A stretch of 64,000 nt of DNA from JAJYSO01 sp964451785 (GTDB lineage Bacteria; Bacteroidota; Bacteroidia; Flavobacteriales; Flavobacteriaceae): assembly GCA_964451785.1 (NCBI GenBank), contig CAYVJG010000008.1, positions 1-64,000 of the forward strand, written 5' to 3'. Below, piece by piece: positions 7,401 to 17,810 of the stretch (the stretch's first letter is position 1; each line of letters starts with the position of its first letter). Under the pieces are notes generated by a model. The model worked only from the letters and a program-made list of their open reading frames with translations, was not told the origin of the DNA and did no database searches. Position numbers and translations under genes: made by a program.

Positions 7401-8747
7401 ATGTATGCCATTTTGGATTTGGAATCTACCGGCGGAAAATATAACGAAGAAGGAATTACAGAAGTAGCCATCTACAAATTTGATGGGCAAAATGTTATCG
7501 ACCAATTTTGTTGTTTGATAAATCCCGAACGAAAGATACAACCTTTTGTAGCCCAGCTCACGGGGATAAATAACGATATGTTACGTTATGCGCCAAAATT
7601 TCACGAAGTAGCTAAACGCATTATCGAGATTACCGAAGACTGCGTTTTAGTAGCACACAATGCCAAATTTGATTACCGTTTATTGCGTACTGAATATAGG
7701 CGATTGGGTTATGATTATAAGCGTCAAACACTTTGTACGGTTGAATTGTCTAAAAAGTTAATTCCCGATTTACCCTCGTATAGCCTTGGAAAATTAGTTA
7801 AAAGTTTAGGTATTCCCTTAACAGACAGGCACCGCGCCATCGGTGATGCACAAGCTACTGTGCGCTTGTTTAAATTGCTTTTAGGCAAAGATACTTCAAA
7901 AGAAATTCTAAAAGCTCAACTCAATCGCAATCAGGCTACAGCCGTGCAACCCTTTTCTGATATTGTTGAAGCCCTACCTGGTGGTACAGGCACCTACTAT
8001 ATGCATGATCAGCAAGGCAATATAGTGTTTGTCGGGTCGAGTAAAAACATCCGAAAAAGCGTTAATCAACAATTTACTAAAGAAAACTTTAAAGCCAAAA
8101 AACTTCAAGCTACGGTTCACTCCGTCAGTTATGATTTGACGGGTAATGAATTATTAGCGCAGCTTATTGAGTACGAAAGTATTCAAAAATTAACGCCGCA
8201 GTTCAATAAAAAATCTAAAAAGAATAGCTTTAGCCACGCGCTTTACCACAGCACTAATTCAGAAGGCTATATCTGTTTTAAACTGCGCAAAGCTTTCCGT
8301 ACAAAACAAGCCGTGACTACATTTAAAAACAGACGTCAAGGCCTTAAATTTCTTGAAATTATTGCTCGAGATAGATTTCAATTAGCCCCGCAGCTACTCG
8401 GTTTAGAAGATCTGAAAACCGACTCTGAAAATAATAAATCGATTTTAGAATCTGCAGAAATCTATAACCAGCGCGCTAAGCAACTCATAGATCAGTACAG
8501 CTTAAATGGGAAAAGTGAACTCTTAATTGGCAAAGGGCGTCAGCCTAGCGAAAAAAATATCATCCTCATTGAAGAAGGCATTGTCAAAGGCTGGGCTTAT
8601 ATCGATTTAAATTTACAGCTAAATTCGCTTAAAATTATTCATAATTTATTGACGCCAATGACCGACAGTAGCGACATGCGCCATATCATCATGCGCTATC
8701 TACGCAAAAACCCTAAACATTTTGATTGCCGTCTGCTCAAGCCTTGA
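7401..8747 (+). CDS. DnaQ-like 3'-5' exonuclease fused to a GIY-YIG endonuclease domain
   Basis: The 448-residue protein has an N-terminal DEDDh exonuclease domain (residues 1-165) with D6 and E8 in LDLESTGG, D91 in [11 protein letters not shown], and H144 and D149 in [10 protein letters not shown] UvrC/Cho-type GIY-YIG nuclease domain follows (about 190-275: [21 protein letters not shown]). The C-terminal 170 residues match nothing I can name. Such DnaQ-Cho fusions are known in several bacterial phyla and are thought to act in nucleotide excision or lesion repair. The gene stands alone and converges on rfbA with an 11-bp overlap. Confidence 0.85.
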   Translation: MYAILDLESTGGKYNEEGITEVAIYKFDGQNVIDQFCCLINPERKIQPFVAQLTGINNDMLRYAPKFHEVAKRIIEITEDCVLVAHNAKFDYRLLRTEYRRLGYDYKRQTLCTVELSKKLIPDLPSYSLGKLVKSLGIPLTDRHRAIGDAQATVRLFKLLLGKDTSKEILKAQLNRNQATAVQPFSDIVEALPGGTGTYYMHDQQGNIVFVGSSKNIRKSVNQQFTKENFKAKKLQATVHSVSYDLTGNELLAQLIEYESIQKLTPQFNKKSKKNSFSHALYHSTNSEGYICFKLRKAFRTKQAVTTFKNRRQGLKFLEIIARDRFQLAPQLLGLEDLKTDSENNKSILESAEIYNQRAKQLIDQYSLNGKSELLIGKGRQPSEKNIILIEEGIVKGWAYIDLNLQLNSLKIIHNLLTPMTDSSDMRHIIMRYLRKNPKHFDCRLLKP

Positions 8748-9609
8748 TAATTTGCTTTAAATAGGCGTAATAATCGCCCTTTAAATCTTTAATTTGACGA
8801 GCTAAAGCTGATTTTTGAATCCATTGACGGCGAAGCGCTATTTCTTCAAGACAGGCTATTTTGAGACCAGTACGCTTTTCGACTGCTTTTACAAATTCGG
8901 TAGCTTCTGTCAGCGCTTCGTGCGTTCCGGTATCTAACCAAGCAAATCCGCGGCTGAGCAGAATCATTTCTAGTTCTTCTTGTTGAAGATAGGTTTGGTT
9001 AACACTGGTAATTTCCAATTCACCTCGGTCAGAAGGTTTTACACTCTTTGCAATATCAATCACTGAATTAGGGTAAAAATAAAGACCGACAACCGCATAG
9101 TTTGATTTGGGTTTTTGAGGCTTTTCCACTATAGAAAGTACTTTGTTATCAGCGTCAAATTCGGCCACGCCATAGCGTTCAGGGTCACTGACATAGTTAC
9201 CAAAAATGACAGCTTGTTGTTTATGCGTTACCGTTTCTACAGCTTCTTTAAGCAAATTTTGTAAACCCGCGCCATAAAAAATATTGTCGCCTAAGATTAA
9301 GCACACATCATCTTGCCCTATAAACTTTTCTCCTATAATAAAGGCTTGTGCTAAACCATCTGGACTGGGTTGCTCAGCATAAGATAAGGACAATCCAAAA
9401 CGCGACCCATCCCCGAGAAGTCGTTTAAAATTAGGCAAATCATGAGGTGTTGAGATAATCAGAATATCTTTTATATCGGCCAACATCAATACCGATAAAG
9501 GATAATAAATCATCGGTTTGTCATAAATAGGCAGCAATTGCTTACTTACCGTTAAGGTTAACGGATGCAAACGCGTTCCCGTTCCTCCGGCTAAAATAAT
9601 TCCTTTCAT
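8737..9609 (-). CDS. rfbA: Glucose-1-phosphate thymidylyltransferase
   Basis: The 290-residue enzyme makes dTDP-glucose from glucose-1-phosphate and dTTP, the first step toward dTDP-rhamnose and other O-antigen sugars. The nucleotidyltransferase signature is at the N-terminus ([33 protein letters not shown]), with GDNIFYG and the late VVGLYFY and LDTGTHEAL segments intact. The length is normal for RmlA/RfbA. It lies behind the lipid A operon but is separated from it by a 12-bp-stem hairpin. No other rml genes are nearby. Confidence 0.92.
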   Translation of the reverse strand: MKGIILAGGTGTRLHPLTLTVSKQLLPIYDKPMIYYPLSVLMLADIKDILIISTPHDLPNFKRLLGDGSRFGLSLSYAEQPSPDGLAQAFIIGEKFIGQDDVCLILGDNIFYGAGLQNLLKEAVETVTHKQQAVIFGNYVSDPERYGVAEFDADNKVLSIVEKPQKPKSNYAVVGLYFYPNSVIDIAKSVKPSDRGELEITSVNQTYLQQEELEMILLSRGFAWLDTGTHEALTEATEFVKAVEKRTGLKIACLEEIALRRQWIQKSALARQIKDLKGDYYAYLKQIIKA

Positions 9610-9628
9610 ATGAGTTGGTTTTAAATGA

Positions 9629-9670
9629 CGAGAGACGAAAATACATTAAGAAAAGTAGTTTCGTCTCTCG
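9629..9670 (-). terminator. Hairpin between the second lpxD and rfbA
   Basis: cgagagacgaaa (9629-9640) and tttcgtctctcg (9659-9670) form a perfect 12-bp stem with an 18-nt loop. It sits 24 nt beyond the stop of the second lpxD gene on the minus strand. The following T-tract is weak, so it may attenuate rather than fully terminate before rfbA. Confidence 0.55.
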
Positions 9671-9693
9671 AAAAGCTCAAAATTTAAGAAAAA

Positions 9694-10638
9694 TTAGTTT
9701 TTCTCTAACTTTTCTATGCGTTCTTGCAAATCTACAATACGACGTAGCCCGGCAAGTTCACGATATTTCTTTTTGATTTCTCCCGCAGGATAGCCAAAAT
9801 AAGTCTGTTCAGCTTTAAGTGATTTTGAAATACCTGATTGTGCTAAGACTTCAGCTTTGGTGCCAATAGTGATGCCATTAGCTACGCCTACTTGTCCCCA
9901 CAATTTCACTTCATCTTCAATAACCACACAACCGGCAATGCCGCATTGTGAAGCAATCAAACACTTATTACCGATAACGGTGTCATGACCAACGTGTACT
10001 TGATTATCGATTTTGGTTCCTTTTTTAATGGTTGTATCACCACTCACTCCGCGATCAATGGTACAAGATGCGCCAATTTCGACATCGTCTTCAATGACTA
10101 CACGTCCACCTGATTTTAAACGATCGTAGCCTTCAGGGCGGTTTTTATAGTAAAATGCAGCCGCTCCTAAAACCGTGTTAGCATGAATAATCACATTGTC
10201 GCCAATCACAGCGTGATCGTAAATACTCACATTGGCATGTATGATACAGTTTTTACCAATACTGACATGGTTGCCGATAAATGCTCCAGGTTGAATAACC
10301 GTACCTTCGCCAATTGTAGCGGTTTCAGCTACGGCGTCAACAGCTTTTTGGAAGGGTTTAAAATAATCCGTTAGCTTATTGAAATCGCGAAAAGGATCAT
10401 CACTAATCAACAATGCTTTTCCTTCCGGGCAATCCACTTGTTTATTGATGAGCACAATGGTTGCTGCAGAATTCAGTGCTTTGTCGTAATACTTAGGATG
10501 ATCTACAAAAACGATATCGCCTTCAGTAACAACATGAATTTCATTAGCGCCTTGCACAGGAAACTCGGGGTCTCCGACAAACTCAGCACCAATCAATTCA
10601 GCAATTTGCTTTAAGCTGTATGTAATAGGAAATTTCAT
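9694..10638 (-). CDS. LpxD-like UDP-3-O-acylglucosamine N-acyltransferase (second copy)
   Basis: The 314-residue protein has an LpxD-type N-terminal domain (about 1-105: SLKQIAELIGAEFVGDPEFP, GDIVFVDHPKYYDKAL). A left-handed beta-helix of hexapeptide repeats follows (about 110-270) and then a short helical tail. It is a paralog of the lpxD at 13426-14457 (343 residues) in the same operon. LpxD adds the N-linked hydroxy-fatty acid in lipid A synthesis. This copy may use a different acyl chain or acceptor. The last point is inference; I did not verify the catalytic His by alignment. Confidence 0.8.
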   Translation of the reverse strand: MKFPITYSLKQIAELIGAEFVGDPEFPVQGANEIHVVTEGDIVFVDHPKYYDKALNSAATIVLINKQVDCPEGKALLISDDPFRDFNKLTDYFKPFQKAVDAVAETATIGEGTVIQPGAFIGNHVSIGKNCIIHANVSIYDHAVIGDNVIIHANTVLGAAAFYYKNRPEGYDRLKSGGRVVIEDDVEIGASCTIDRGVSGDTTIKKGTKIDNQVHVGHDTVIGNKCLIASQCGIAGCVVIEDEVKLWGQVGVANGITIGTKAEVLAQSGISKSLKAEQTYFGYPAGEIKKKYRELAGLRRIVDLQERIEKLEKN

Positions 10639-10659
10639 GTGCTATTAATTTAAAAACAG

Positions 10660-11226
10660 TTATTCTTTAACGCGTTCTTTGTAGTTACCAGTCTCAGTTT
10701 CTACACGAATTTTATCGCCTTCATTGATAAAAAGGGGTACCATCACTTGAGCGCCTGTTTCTACTGTTGCCGGTTTTAATGCGTTAGTAGCCGTATTTCC
10801 TTTAACGCCTGGTTCAGTATGGGTAATCTCAAGCACCACATTAGCCGGCATATCAACTGATAACGGGCTGTGATCTTCAGCATTCATCACAACACTCACC
10901 ACTTCACCTTCCTTTAATAATCCTGGAGTATCGAGAATAGTTTCGGTTAAACGAATTTGAGTATAGTCATCGGTTTGCATAAAGTGATAAAAATCACCAT
11001 CGTTATACAAATATTGATATTGATTTGTTTCTACACGAATATCATCGAGTTTGTGCCCTGCAGAAAAGGTGTTGTCAATCACTTTTCCTGAGGTTAAGCT
11101 TTTAAGTTTAGTGCGGACAAAAGCAGGTCCTTTACCTGGTTTTACGTGTAAAAATTCGATAATTTTATAAATATCGTTTTTAAAATTAATACATAGTCCT
11201 TTACGAATATCACTAGTTGATGCCAT
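10660..11226 (-). CDS. efp: Elongation factor P
   Basis: The 188-residue protein is a standard EF-P, which relieves ribosome stalling at polyproline sequences. The conserved loop KPGKGPAF carries K32, the residue at the modified lysine position, and the C-terminal OB domain ends with the family's NEGDKIRVETETGNYKER signature. The gene is inside the lipid A operon, 18 nt after lpxA and 21 nt before the second lpxD. No EpmA/EpmB or EarP-type modification gene is seen in the window. Confidence 0.96.
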   Translation of the reverse strand: MASTSDIRKGLCINFKNDIYKIIEFLHVKPGKGPAFVRTKLKSLTSGKVIDNTFSAGHKLDDIRVETNQYQYLYNDGDFYHFMQTDDYTQIRLTETILDTPGLLKEGEVVSVVMNAEDHSPLSVDMPANVVLEITHTEPGVKGNTATNALKPATVETGAQVMVPLFINEGDKIRVETETGNYKERVKE

Positions 11227-11244
11227 AAATAATTGTTGTCTTAG

Positions 11245-12024
11245 TTATTTAAAATAGCCTTTCATAATGCCGCGTTTTGAAGTTCTGATAAATTGTAAAA
11301 TATCATCACGTTCAGGAGTTGCTTCCATCTCGGCTTCGATGACAGCAGCAGCTTGAGTATTGTTGTTATTATTTTGGTAGAGAATTCTATAGATGTTTTG
11401 AATTTCTCTAATTTTTTCAGTCGAATAACCACGACGTCTTAGGCCGATTGAGTTGATCCCGACATAAGATAGCGGTTCACGAGCTGCTTTAACGTAAGGC
11501 GGAACATCTTTACGCACTAAGGCGCCACCAGAGATAAATGCATGGCTACCTATGCTACAAAATTGATGTACGGCAACCATTCCCGCCATGGTGACATGCT
11601 CGCCCACATTAACGTGGCCAGCCAAGGTTGTGTTGTTTGAAAACGTACAGTTGTCACCCACATAACAATCGTGAGCGATATGACAATACGCCATAATCCA
11701 ACAGTTTTTTCCAATTTTTGTTTTCATGCGATCAGTGGTGCCGCGATTAATGGTGACACACTCGCGTATAGTGGTGTTATCACCAATTTCAACGGTAGTA
11801 TCTTCGCCATCAAATTTTTTATCTTGAGGAACAGCAGAAATAACAGCTCCCGGAAAGATGTTAACATTCTTTCCGATGCGAGCACCTTCCATGATAGTCA
11901 CATTAGAGCCAATCCACGAGCCTTCACCAATTTCAACATTGTTGTGGATAATGGCAAAAGGTTCAATCACGACATTTTTAGCTATTTTAGCTCCTGGATG
12001 AACGTATGCTAAGGGTTGATTCAT
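11245..12024 (-). CDS. lpxA: UDP-N-acetylglucosamine acyltransferase
   Basis: The 259-residue enzyme catalyses the first step of lipid A synthesis, transfer of a hydroxyacyl chain from ACP to UDP-GlcNAc. The N-terminal beta-helix of hexapeptide repeats contains the catalytic region AYCHIAHDCYVGDNC and the VGEHVTMAGMVAVHQFC segment. The C-terminal helical domain (YSTEKIREIQNIYRILY) is complete. It lies 5 nt downstream of lpxC-fabZ, so the two are translated from one message. Confidence 0.96.
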   Translation of the reverse strand: MNQPLAYVHPGAKIAKNVVIEPFAIIHNNVEIGEGSWIGSNVTIMEGARIGKNVNIFPGAVISAVPQDKKFDGEDTTVEIGDNTTIRECVTINRGTTDRMKTKIGKNCWIMAYCHIAHDCYVGDNCTFSNNTTLAGHVNVGEHVTMAGMVAVHQFCSIGSHAFISGGALVRKDVPPYVKAAREPLSYVGINSIGLRRRGYSTEKIREIQNIYRILYQNNNNNTQAAAVIEAEMEATPERDDILQFIRTSKRGIMKGYFK

Positions 12025-12029
12025 AATCT

Positions 12030-13436
12030 TTAGGATTCTTTAGTCTTTACGATTTGTGCCATCAATTCAGCTTCGGCACATAGCTTGTTGTTAGCATAAG
12101 CTTTTCCAGACATATGACAAATACCACGACGAATAGGTGTAACTAAATCGCATTTAAATATCAGTGTGTCGCCAGGTACTACCATATGTTTAAACTTCAC
12201 TTTATCAATTTTCATAAAGTAAGTTAAGTAATTTTCAGGATCAGGAACGGTACTTAAAATGAGAATTCCACCTGTTTGTGCCATAGCTTCAACTATTAAA
12301 ACTCCTGGCATAATAGGTTTATCTGGAAAATGTCCTCTGAAAAAGTCTTCATTCATCGTGACATTTTTAGAGCCGATGACATGATGATCAGAAAGTTCAA
12401 ATATTTTATCAATCAACAAAAATGGCGGGCGATGCGGCAACATTTTTTTGATTTGTTGAATATCCATTAATGGTTTTTGATTAAGGTCAACCTCAGGGAT
12501 ACTTTTACGGCGTTCGTTTTTGATGTGTTTCTCTAATTTTTTAGCAAAATTAGTATTGACTTTATGCCCTGGTCTTACTGCAATGACACGACCGCGAATG
12601 CGTGTGCCTACAAGTGCTAAATCACCGATTACATCGAGTAATTTATGACGAGCTGCTTCATTGGGATAATAGAGATCAACATTGTCGAGAATACCATTAG
12701 GTTTTACTGAAATTCCTTTTTTATCAAAGGCTTTTTCTAGTTTGCCCATTGTTTCTTCTGAAATTTCTTTATCGACATAAACAATGGCATTATTTAAATC
12801 GCCACCTCTAATTAGGCCGTGATCCAAAAGCATTTCTAATTCGTGAAGAAAACTAAAAGTTCGCGAATTAGAGATTTGCTCTTTAAAGTCTGATAAGTCT
12901 TTTAAAACTGCATTTTGAGTTCCTAAAACTTTAGTTCTAAAATCAACAAGTGTTACCACTTCATATTTATCTGAAGGGACCAGCATGAGTTCACTACCAG
13001 TTTCTTCATCTAAGTAAGAAATCACTTCCTTAACGACAAACTCCTCACGTTCAGCCTCTTGCTCAACAATACCAGCTTTTTCTAAGGCTTCAACAAAATA
13101 TTTGGCTGAGCCATCCATAATAGGAGGTTCAGCTGAGCTGAGCTCAATGAGCAGGTTATCCACTTCCATTCCTACACAAGCTGCTAAAACATGTTCAGAG
13201 GTTTGAATGGTTACGCCTTGTTTTTCAAAACGTGTTCCTCGCTCTGTTGTAGTCACAAAACTAGCTCTCGCCGGAATGATGGGAGAGTCATCTAAATCAG
13301 TGCGCTTAAAAGCATAGCCGTGATTTTCGGGTGCTGGTTTAAAAGTCAATACGACTTCTTTTCCTGTATGTAAGCCTACGCCTTTCAGCGATACAGGTTC
13401 TTTAATTGTGCGTTGTTTCTTAATGCTATTCGCCAT
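12030..13436 (-). CDS. lpxC/fabZ: Bifunctional UDP-3-O-acyl-GlcNAc deacetylase / 3-hydroxyacyl-ACP dehydratase
   Basis: The 468-residue protein fuses LpxC (about residues 1-310), the zinc deacetylase that commits to lipid A synthesis, to FabZ (about 320-465), the fatty-acid dehydratase. The LpxC part shows the zinc His in QTSEHVLAA (H82), [13 protein letters not shown] and [10 protein letters not shown]. The FabZ part shows [13 protein letters not shown] and [20 protein letters not shown] with its catalytic His and Glu. This fusion is characteristic of Bacteroidota and puts two enzymes competing for the hydroxyacyl-ACP pool on one chain. Its start overlaps the lpxD stop by 11 bp. Confidence 0.96.
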   Translation of the reverse strand: MANSIKKQRTIKEPVSLKGVGLHTGKEVVLTFKPAPENHGYAFKRTDLDDSPIIPARASFVTTTERGTRFEKQGVTIQTSEHVLAACVGMEVDNLLIELSSAEPPIMDGSAKYFVEALEKAGIVEQEAEREEFVVKEVISYLDEETGSELMLVPSDKYEVVTLVDFRTKVLGTQNAVLKDLSDFKEQISNSRTFSFLHELEMLLDHGLIRGGDLNNAIVYVDKEISEETMGKLEKAFDKKGISVKPNGILDNVDLYYPNEAARHKLLDVIGDLALVGTRIRGRVIAVRPGHKVNTNFAKKLEKHIKNERRKSIPEVDLNQKPLMDIQQIKKMLPHRPPFLLIDKIFELSDHHVIGSKNVTMNEDFFRGHFPDKPIMPGVLIVEAMAQTGGILILSTVPDPENYLTYFMKIDKVKFKHMVVPGDTLIFKCDLVTPIRRGICHMSGKAYANNKLCAEAELMAQIVKTKES

Positions 13437-14457
13437 TATCCTTAAGTATTTTTTCGACCTTATTGAGTCTTCTTACGATATCTGGTAGATTTTTAAAATG
13501 TATGTATGATCTGTTATAATTGCTATAGGGCAATGATGGGGAACCCTGCAGGACAGCTTTATCATCAATATTGCGGATTATCCCTGTTTGTGCCTGAATT
13601 TTGACGCCATCACCTATGTGTAAATGTCCGGCAATACCTACTTGCCCTCCAAATAAGCCATGTTTACCAATTTTAGTTGAACCTGCTACCCCTGTTTGCG
13701 CAGCTATAGCGGTGTGTTCTCCTATCTCAACATTATGAGCTACCTGGATGTGATTGTCAAGTTTTACACCTTGTTTTATCACTGTTGAACCAATAGTGGC
13801 GCGATCAACGGTTGTACAGGCCCCTACTTCAACATTGTCTTCTAAAACAACATTGCCTATTTGAGGAATTTTGCTGTAAATGCCTTCTTCATTTGGGGCA
13901 TAACCAAACCCGTCAGAACCGATAACGGCATTGCTGTAAAGGATGCAATTGTTTCCGATAACGACTTCGTGATGAATTTTTACACCTGGATAAATAATCA
14001 CATTATCGCCAATGCTCACATTATCGCCAATATATACATGAGGATACACCTTAACGTTGTCTCCTAATTTGGCATTGTTACCTATATAAGCAAAGGCACC
14101 TACATATATTGAATCGCCATAGGTTGCTGATTCAGCAATGTGACTCGGCGATTCGATTCCTTCTTTTTGACGTTTTGCTTGATCGTAGTAAGTCAGTAAC
14201 TTAGTGAATGCTGAATAAGCATTCTCTACTTTTATAAGGGTTGGAGTGACCGATTTTTCAGGGTCAAAATCTGCATTGACAATACAAATTGATGCTTGTG
14301 TATCATATATAAAATGCTGATACTTAGGATTAGACAGAAACGTCAACGTTCCCGGCTTTCCTTCTTCTATTTTGGCTAAATCAGAAACTTCTACTTCAGG
14401 ATCCCCTTGAATAGTTCCTTCTAAAACCTCTGCTATTTGTGATGCTGTAAATTTCAT
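13426..14457 (-). CDS. lpxD: UDP-3-O-(3-hydroxyacyl)glucosamine N-acyltransferase
   Basis: The 343-residue protein is the canonical LpxD by length and operon position. It has the N-terminal uridine-binding domain ([33 protein letters not shown]), a long hexapeptide beta-helix including the conserved [12 protein letters not shown] stretch, and a C-terminal helix ([15 protein letters not shown]). It adds the second acyl chain in lipid A synthesis. It overlaps lpxC-fabZ by 11 bp and lies 23 nt after the HD gene. Confidence 0.94.
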   Translation of the reverse strand: MKFTASQIAEVLEGTIQGDPEVEVSDLAKIEEGKPGTLTFLSNPKYQHFIYDTQASICIVNADFDPEKSVTPTLIKVENAYSAFTKLLTYYDQAKRQKEGIESPSHIAESATYGDSIYVGAFAYIGNNAKLGDNVKVYPHVYIGDNVSIGDNVIIYPGVKIHHEVVIGNNCILYSNAVIGSDGFGYAPNEEGIYSKIPQIGNVVLEDNVEVGACTTVDRATIGSTVIKQGVKLDNHIQVAHNVEIGEHTAIAAQTGVAGSTKIGKHGLFGGQVGIAGHLHIGDGVKIQAQTGIIRNIDDKAVLQGSPSLPYSNYNRSYIHFKNLPDIVRRLNKVEKILKDNGE

Positions 14458-14480
14458 TTCGGCAAAAATAGGAAAAATTG

Positions 14481-15704
14481 TTAATACTTTGCTTTAGGGT
14501 AGCAGATATAATATTTAATTACAGGATTTGATAGGGCTTCTATGTTAAATTGGTCTGATGCTTTAGCCACATCTTTCACACTTCCATCCTTGTATAGAAT
14601 ATCAATAGAACTTTGATAATGGTCATAAGCTAATTGCGTAACTTTGTCAGTAAAGACAAAATAAGAAGCTTCTTCCGAAGTTAAATTGTATTTTTGTTGT
14701 AAGTCGTGTAATTTTTTAGCTAGCACCTCTTGAGAAATTGGAGTGTTTTGCATTTTAACTTTCAGTAAATCTCTATTAATCAACATCTCACACAATTCAC
14801 GCAATACGAAATCATCCTGATCCATCCACATTTTCATAGCCGAAACAATATCGTAATCATCAAGACGACTAAAACGATCTAATACCTTGTCAGTAAAATT
14901 ATGCTGGTCAATTTTGTGTTCTAAAAAGTAAGTCAAACTTTTGCTTGCTGGCAATTTTGTACCTTGTTGCACCAAGTCTTTTGCACGTTGTAACATACGA
15001 GTGAGCAATTGTTCTGCCCCTAAACTTGTTTTGTGAAAATAAACTTGCCAGTACATCAATCGGCGAGCGACCAAAAATTTTTCAACTGAATAAATGCCTT
15101 TTTCTTCAATAACCAGCTGATCATTCTGTACGTTGAGCATCACAATGAGACGCTTGCTGTTGATATTTCCTTCAGCAACCCCGGTATAAAAACTATCGCG
15201 TTTAAGATAATCGAGTCGATCAATATCTAATTGACTAGAGATGAGTTGATGAAAAAATTGGCGATGGTATTCGCCTTTAAAAATCTGAATAGCCAAAGTT
15301 AAACTTTGGTTAAATTCTCGATTCATTTTTTCCATAAAACGCAGTGAAATACTTTCGTGACTCACCCCGTTTACCACACTGTGTTCCATGGCGTGCGAAA
15401 AAGGGCCGTGGCCAATATCGTGCAATAAGATGGCAATTTCTAAAGCTTCCTTTTCTTCATCAGAAATCTCAACCCCCTTAAAGCGAAGCACTTCAACAGC
15501 TTGTCCCATTAAATGCATGCACCCTAACGCGTGGTGAAACCTGCTGTGGTGAGCGCCAGGATAAACCATATAAGACATGCCCATTTGTGTAATACGGCGT
15601 AGGCGCTGAAAATAAGGATGTTCTATGATATCAAAAATCCGTTCATTAGGAATAGTAATAAAACCGTAAATTGGGTCGTTTAATATTTTAAGTTTGTTTC
15701 GCAA
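14481..15704 (-). CDS. HD-domain phosphohydrolase (dGTPase-like)
   Basis: The 407-residue cytoplasmic protein begins with the family pattern [10 protein letters not shown] and [10 protein letters not shown]. It carries HD-superfamily metal residues in [12 protein letters not shown] and in [37 protein letters not shown] matches the conserved SAMHD1/dGTPase-like core. It is the first gene of the lipid A operon, an order seen in Flavobacteriia. The substrate is not known and the link to lipid A is only positional. It is divergent from porX with a 46-bp intergenic region. Confidence 0.88.
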   Translation of the reverse strand: MRNKLKILNDPIYGFITIPNERIFDIIEHPYFQRLRRITQMGMSYMVYPGAHHSRFHHALGCMHLMGQAVEVLRFKGVEISDEEKEALEIAILLHDIGHGPFSHAMEHSVVNGVSHESISLRFMEKMNREFNQSLTLAIQIFKGEYHRQFFHQLISSQLDIDRLDYLKRDSFYTGVAEGNINSKRLIVMLNVQNDQLVIEEKGIYSVEKFLVARRLMYWQVYFHKTSLGAEQLLTRMLQRAKDLVQQGTKLPASKSLTYFLEHKIDQHNFTDKVLDRFSRLDDYDIVSAMKMWMDQDDFVLRELCEMLINRDLLKVKMQNTPISQEVLAKKLHDLQQKYNLTSEEASYFVFTDKVTQLAYDHYQSSIDILYKDGSVKDVAKASDQFNIEALSNPVIKYYICYPKAKY

Positions 15705-15750
15705 ATTAGAATGGATTAATTATCTTTAAGCATTAGGCAAATATACATAT

Positions 15751-17301
15751 ATGAATGAAATTAAAGTACTCTGGGTTGATGATGAGATCGAATTACTAAA
15801 ACCACATATCCTCTTTTTAGAGAAAAAGGGTTATGCTGTCACCACCTGTCAAAGCGGCACAGAAGCAGTAGAAGAAGTTGATAATCAGAATTTTGATATT
15901 GTTTTTCTCGATGAAAATATGCCTGGTATTACCGGCCTTGAAACCTTGAGTGAAATCAAACAAAAACGCAGCACACTGCCTGTGGTAATGATCACTAAAA
16001 GTGAGGAAGAAAGTATCATGGAAGAAGCCATTGGCGCTAAAATATCTGATTACCTCATTAAACCTGTTAATCCGCATCAGTTACTGTTGAGCTTAAAGAA
16101 AAATCTGGATCACTCTCGTTTAATCTCTGAAAAAACCACTTCAAATTACCAACAGGCTTTCCGAAAAATAGCTATGGATATGGCCATGGTCAACAGCTAT
16201 GAAGGTTGGACAGATATTTATAAAAATTTGGTGTTTTGGGAGTTACAACTTGAAGAAGCTGCCGAAACAGGAATGACTGAAATTTTAGAATCACAAAAAG
16301 TTGAAGCTAATACACAGTTTGGAAAGTTTATAGAAAAAAATTACGGCGAATGGTTTACAGATAATGATGAGGCGCCGATTATGTCACACACCTTGTTTCG
16401 CAACAAAATAGTTCCTGAACTGAGTAAAGCTCAGCCTACCCTATTGGTGGTCGTTGACAACTTGCGCTACGATCAATGGAAAGCCCTAGAACCTATATTG
16501 AACAATTATTACAAAAAAGATTCAGAGGATCTATTTTGTAGCATTTTACCTACAGCTACGCAATATGCTCGAAATGCTATTTTTTCAGGATTAATGCCTT
16601 CTGATATGGAACGCTTACACCCTAATCTATGGCTTAACGATACTGATGAGGGCGGAAAAAACATGCACGAAGAAGAGTTTTTAAGTGCACAAATGAAACG
16701 TTTGGGCTTAGATTTTAAAACGGAGTATCACAAAATCGCCAACTTAAAAAATGGTCGAAAGCTCGCTGAAAACTTTCAAACTCAAAAAGAAAATGATTTA
16801 ACGGTGGTGGTCTACAATTTTGTTGATATGCTATCACACTCTAAAACAGAAATGGAAGTCATTAAAGAACTCGCTTCCAATGACAAGTCATATCGCTCAT
16901 TGACAACTAGTTGGTTTAAAAACTCACCATTACTCGACATCATTCAAAAAGCTCAAACCTTAGGATTCAAACTCATCATCACTACTGATCACGGTACAAT
17001 TAACGTTAAAAATCCTTCGAAAGTAATTGGCGACAGAAATACGAGTCTCAACCTGCGTTACAAAACCGGCAAAAGCCTAACTTATGAAGACAAAGATGTT
17101 GTGGCAGCTACCAATCCAAAAACATTCCACTTGCCGAGTATAAATATGAGTAGTTCGTTTATTTTTGCAAAAAATGATTTATTTTTTGCTTATCCAAATA
17201 ACTACAATCATTATGTGAGTTATTTTAGAAACACCTTTCAACACGGCGGGGTGTCCTTAGAAGAAATGATAATTCCTTTCTCTGTTTTACAGCCGCGATA
17301 G
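15751..17301 (+). CDS. porX: T9SS response regulator with PglZ domain, PorX
   Basis: The 516-residue protein has a response-regulator receiver domain (1-120: D10, D11, phospho-acceptor D54, T82, K104) followed by a PglZ alkaline-phosphatase-like domain. That domain shows DNLRYDQW at about 236-243, TATQYARN at about 268-275, and a later TTDHGT metal site. This architecture is that of PorX, which with PorY regulates type IX secretion genes in Bacteroidota and whose PglZ domain acts on oligonucleotides. It is followed 4 nt later by tsaE. No porY or T9SS structural gene is in the window. Confidence 0.92.
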   Translation: MNEIKVLWVDDEIELLKPHILFLEKKGYAVTTCQSGTEAVEEVDNQNFDIVFLDENMPGITGLETLSEIKQKRSTLPVVMITKSEEESIMEEAIGAKISDYLIKPVNPHQLLLSLKKNLDHSRLISEKTTSNYQQAFRKIAMDMAMVNSYEGWTDIYKNLVFWELQLEEAAETGMTEILESQKVEANTQFGKFIEKNYGEWFTDNDEAPIMSHTLFRNKIVPELSKAQPTLLVVVDNLRYDQWKALEPILNNYYKKDSEDLFCSILPTATQYARNAIFSGLMPSDMERLHPNLWLNDTDEGGKNMHEEEFLSAQMKRLGLDFKTEYHKIANLKNGRKLAENFQTQKENDLTVVVYNFVDMLSHSKTEMEVIKELASNDKSYRSLTTSWFKNSPLLDIIQKAQTLGFKLIITTDHGTINVKNPSKVIGDRNTSLNLRYKTGKSLTYEDKDVVAATNPKTFHLPSINMSSSFIFAKNDLFFAYPNNYNHYVSYFRNTFQHGGVSLEEMIIPFSVLQPR

Positions 17302-17305
17302 CTAT

Positions 17306-17710
17306 ATGAAAACACTTGAATACACTTTAGAAGAACTTCCAGAAATAGCACAAACTATCTTGCGTGAAGCACAATCAAAAACCTTGTTGTTTAACGGCTT
17401 AATGGGTGTTGGAAAAACCACACTCATCAAAGAACTCGTCAAGCAACTCGGGTCAACCGATGTAGTGTCTAGCCCTACGTTTTCGCTTGTCAATGAATAC
17501 GCCACCCCTCAAGGTTCTATTTTTCATTTTGATTTTTACCGCATCGAAGATCAAACTGAAGCCTTAGACATGGGTATAGATGAATATTTTGATCGCGATA
17601 CTTGGTTGTTTATTGAGTGGCCTGAAAAGATAGAAAACTACTGGCCTGAAGATTGCCTGCAGCTCAATTTTAAACGTCTTCCTAATGGTTTAAATCGTTT
17701 AGAATTTTAA
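17306..17710 (+). CDS. tsaE: tRNA threonylcarbamoyladenosine biosynthesis ATPase TsaE
   Basis: The 134-residue P-loop protein has Walker A at GLMGVGKTT (31-39), the SSPTFSLVNEY motif, FHFDFYRIE and LFIEWPEKIE, all family hallmarks. TsaE helps TsaD/TsaB form the t6A base in tRNAs that read ANN codons. The gene follows porX with a 4-nt gap and ends in a two-hairpin terminator region, so porX and tsaE form one unit. Confidence 0.95.
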   Translation: MKTLEYTLEELPEIAQTILREAQSKTLLFNGLMGVGKTTLIKELVKQLGSTDVVSSPTFSLVNEYATPQGSIFHFDFYRIEDQTEALDMGIDEYFDRDTWLFIEWPEKIENYWPEDCLQLNFKRLPNGLNRLEF

Positions 17711-17715
17711 ACTAT

Positions 17716-17783
17716 AACTAACTCTACACAGAGTTAGTTGGAAATCAAAACCCCTTGAATGACAACTCATTAAAGGGGTTTTT
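17716..17783 (+). terminator. Two consecutive hairpins after tsaE
   Basis: aactaactc/gagttagtt (17716-17724 and 17731-17739) forms a 9-bp stem. It is followed by aacccctt...aaggggtt (17749-17756 and 17773-17780), whose stem continues inward with aatga/tcatt and which is followed by Ts. The second is a clear intrinsic terminator for the porX-tsaE unit. Confidence 0.75.
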
Positions 17784-17810
17784 CATATAAAAAACAACCA
17801 ACTTATACAA

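Noticed and set aside
7269..7541. 90-residue minus-strand frame overlapping the DnaQ-type gene
   Set aside because: It is mostly antisense to a well-supported gene and has no recognisable protein features.
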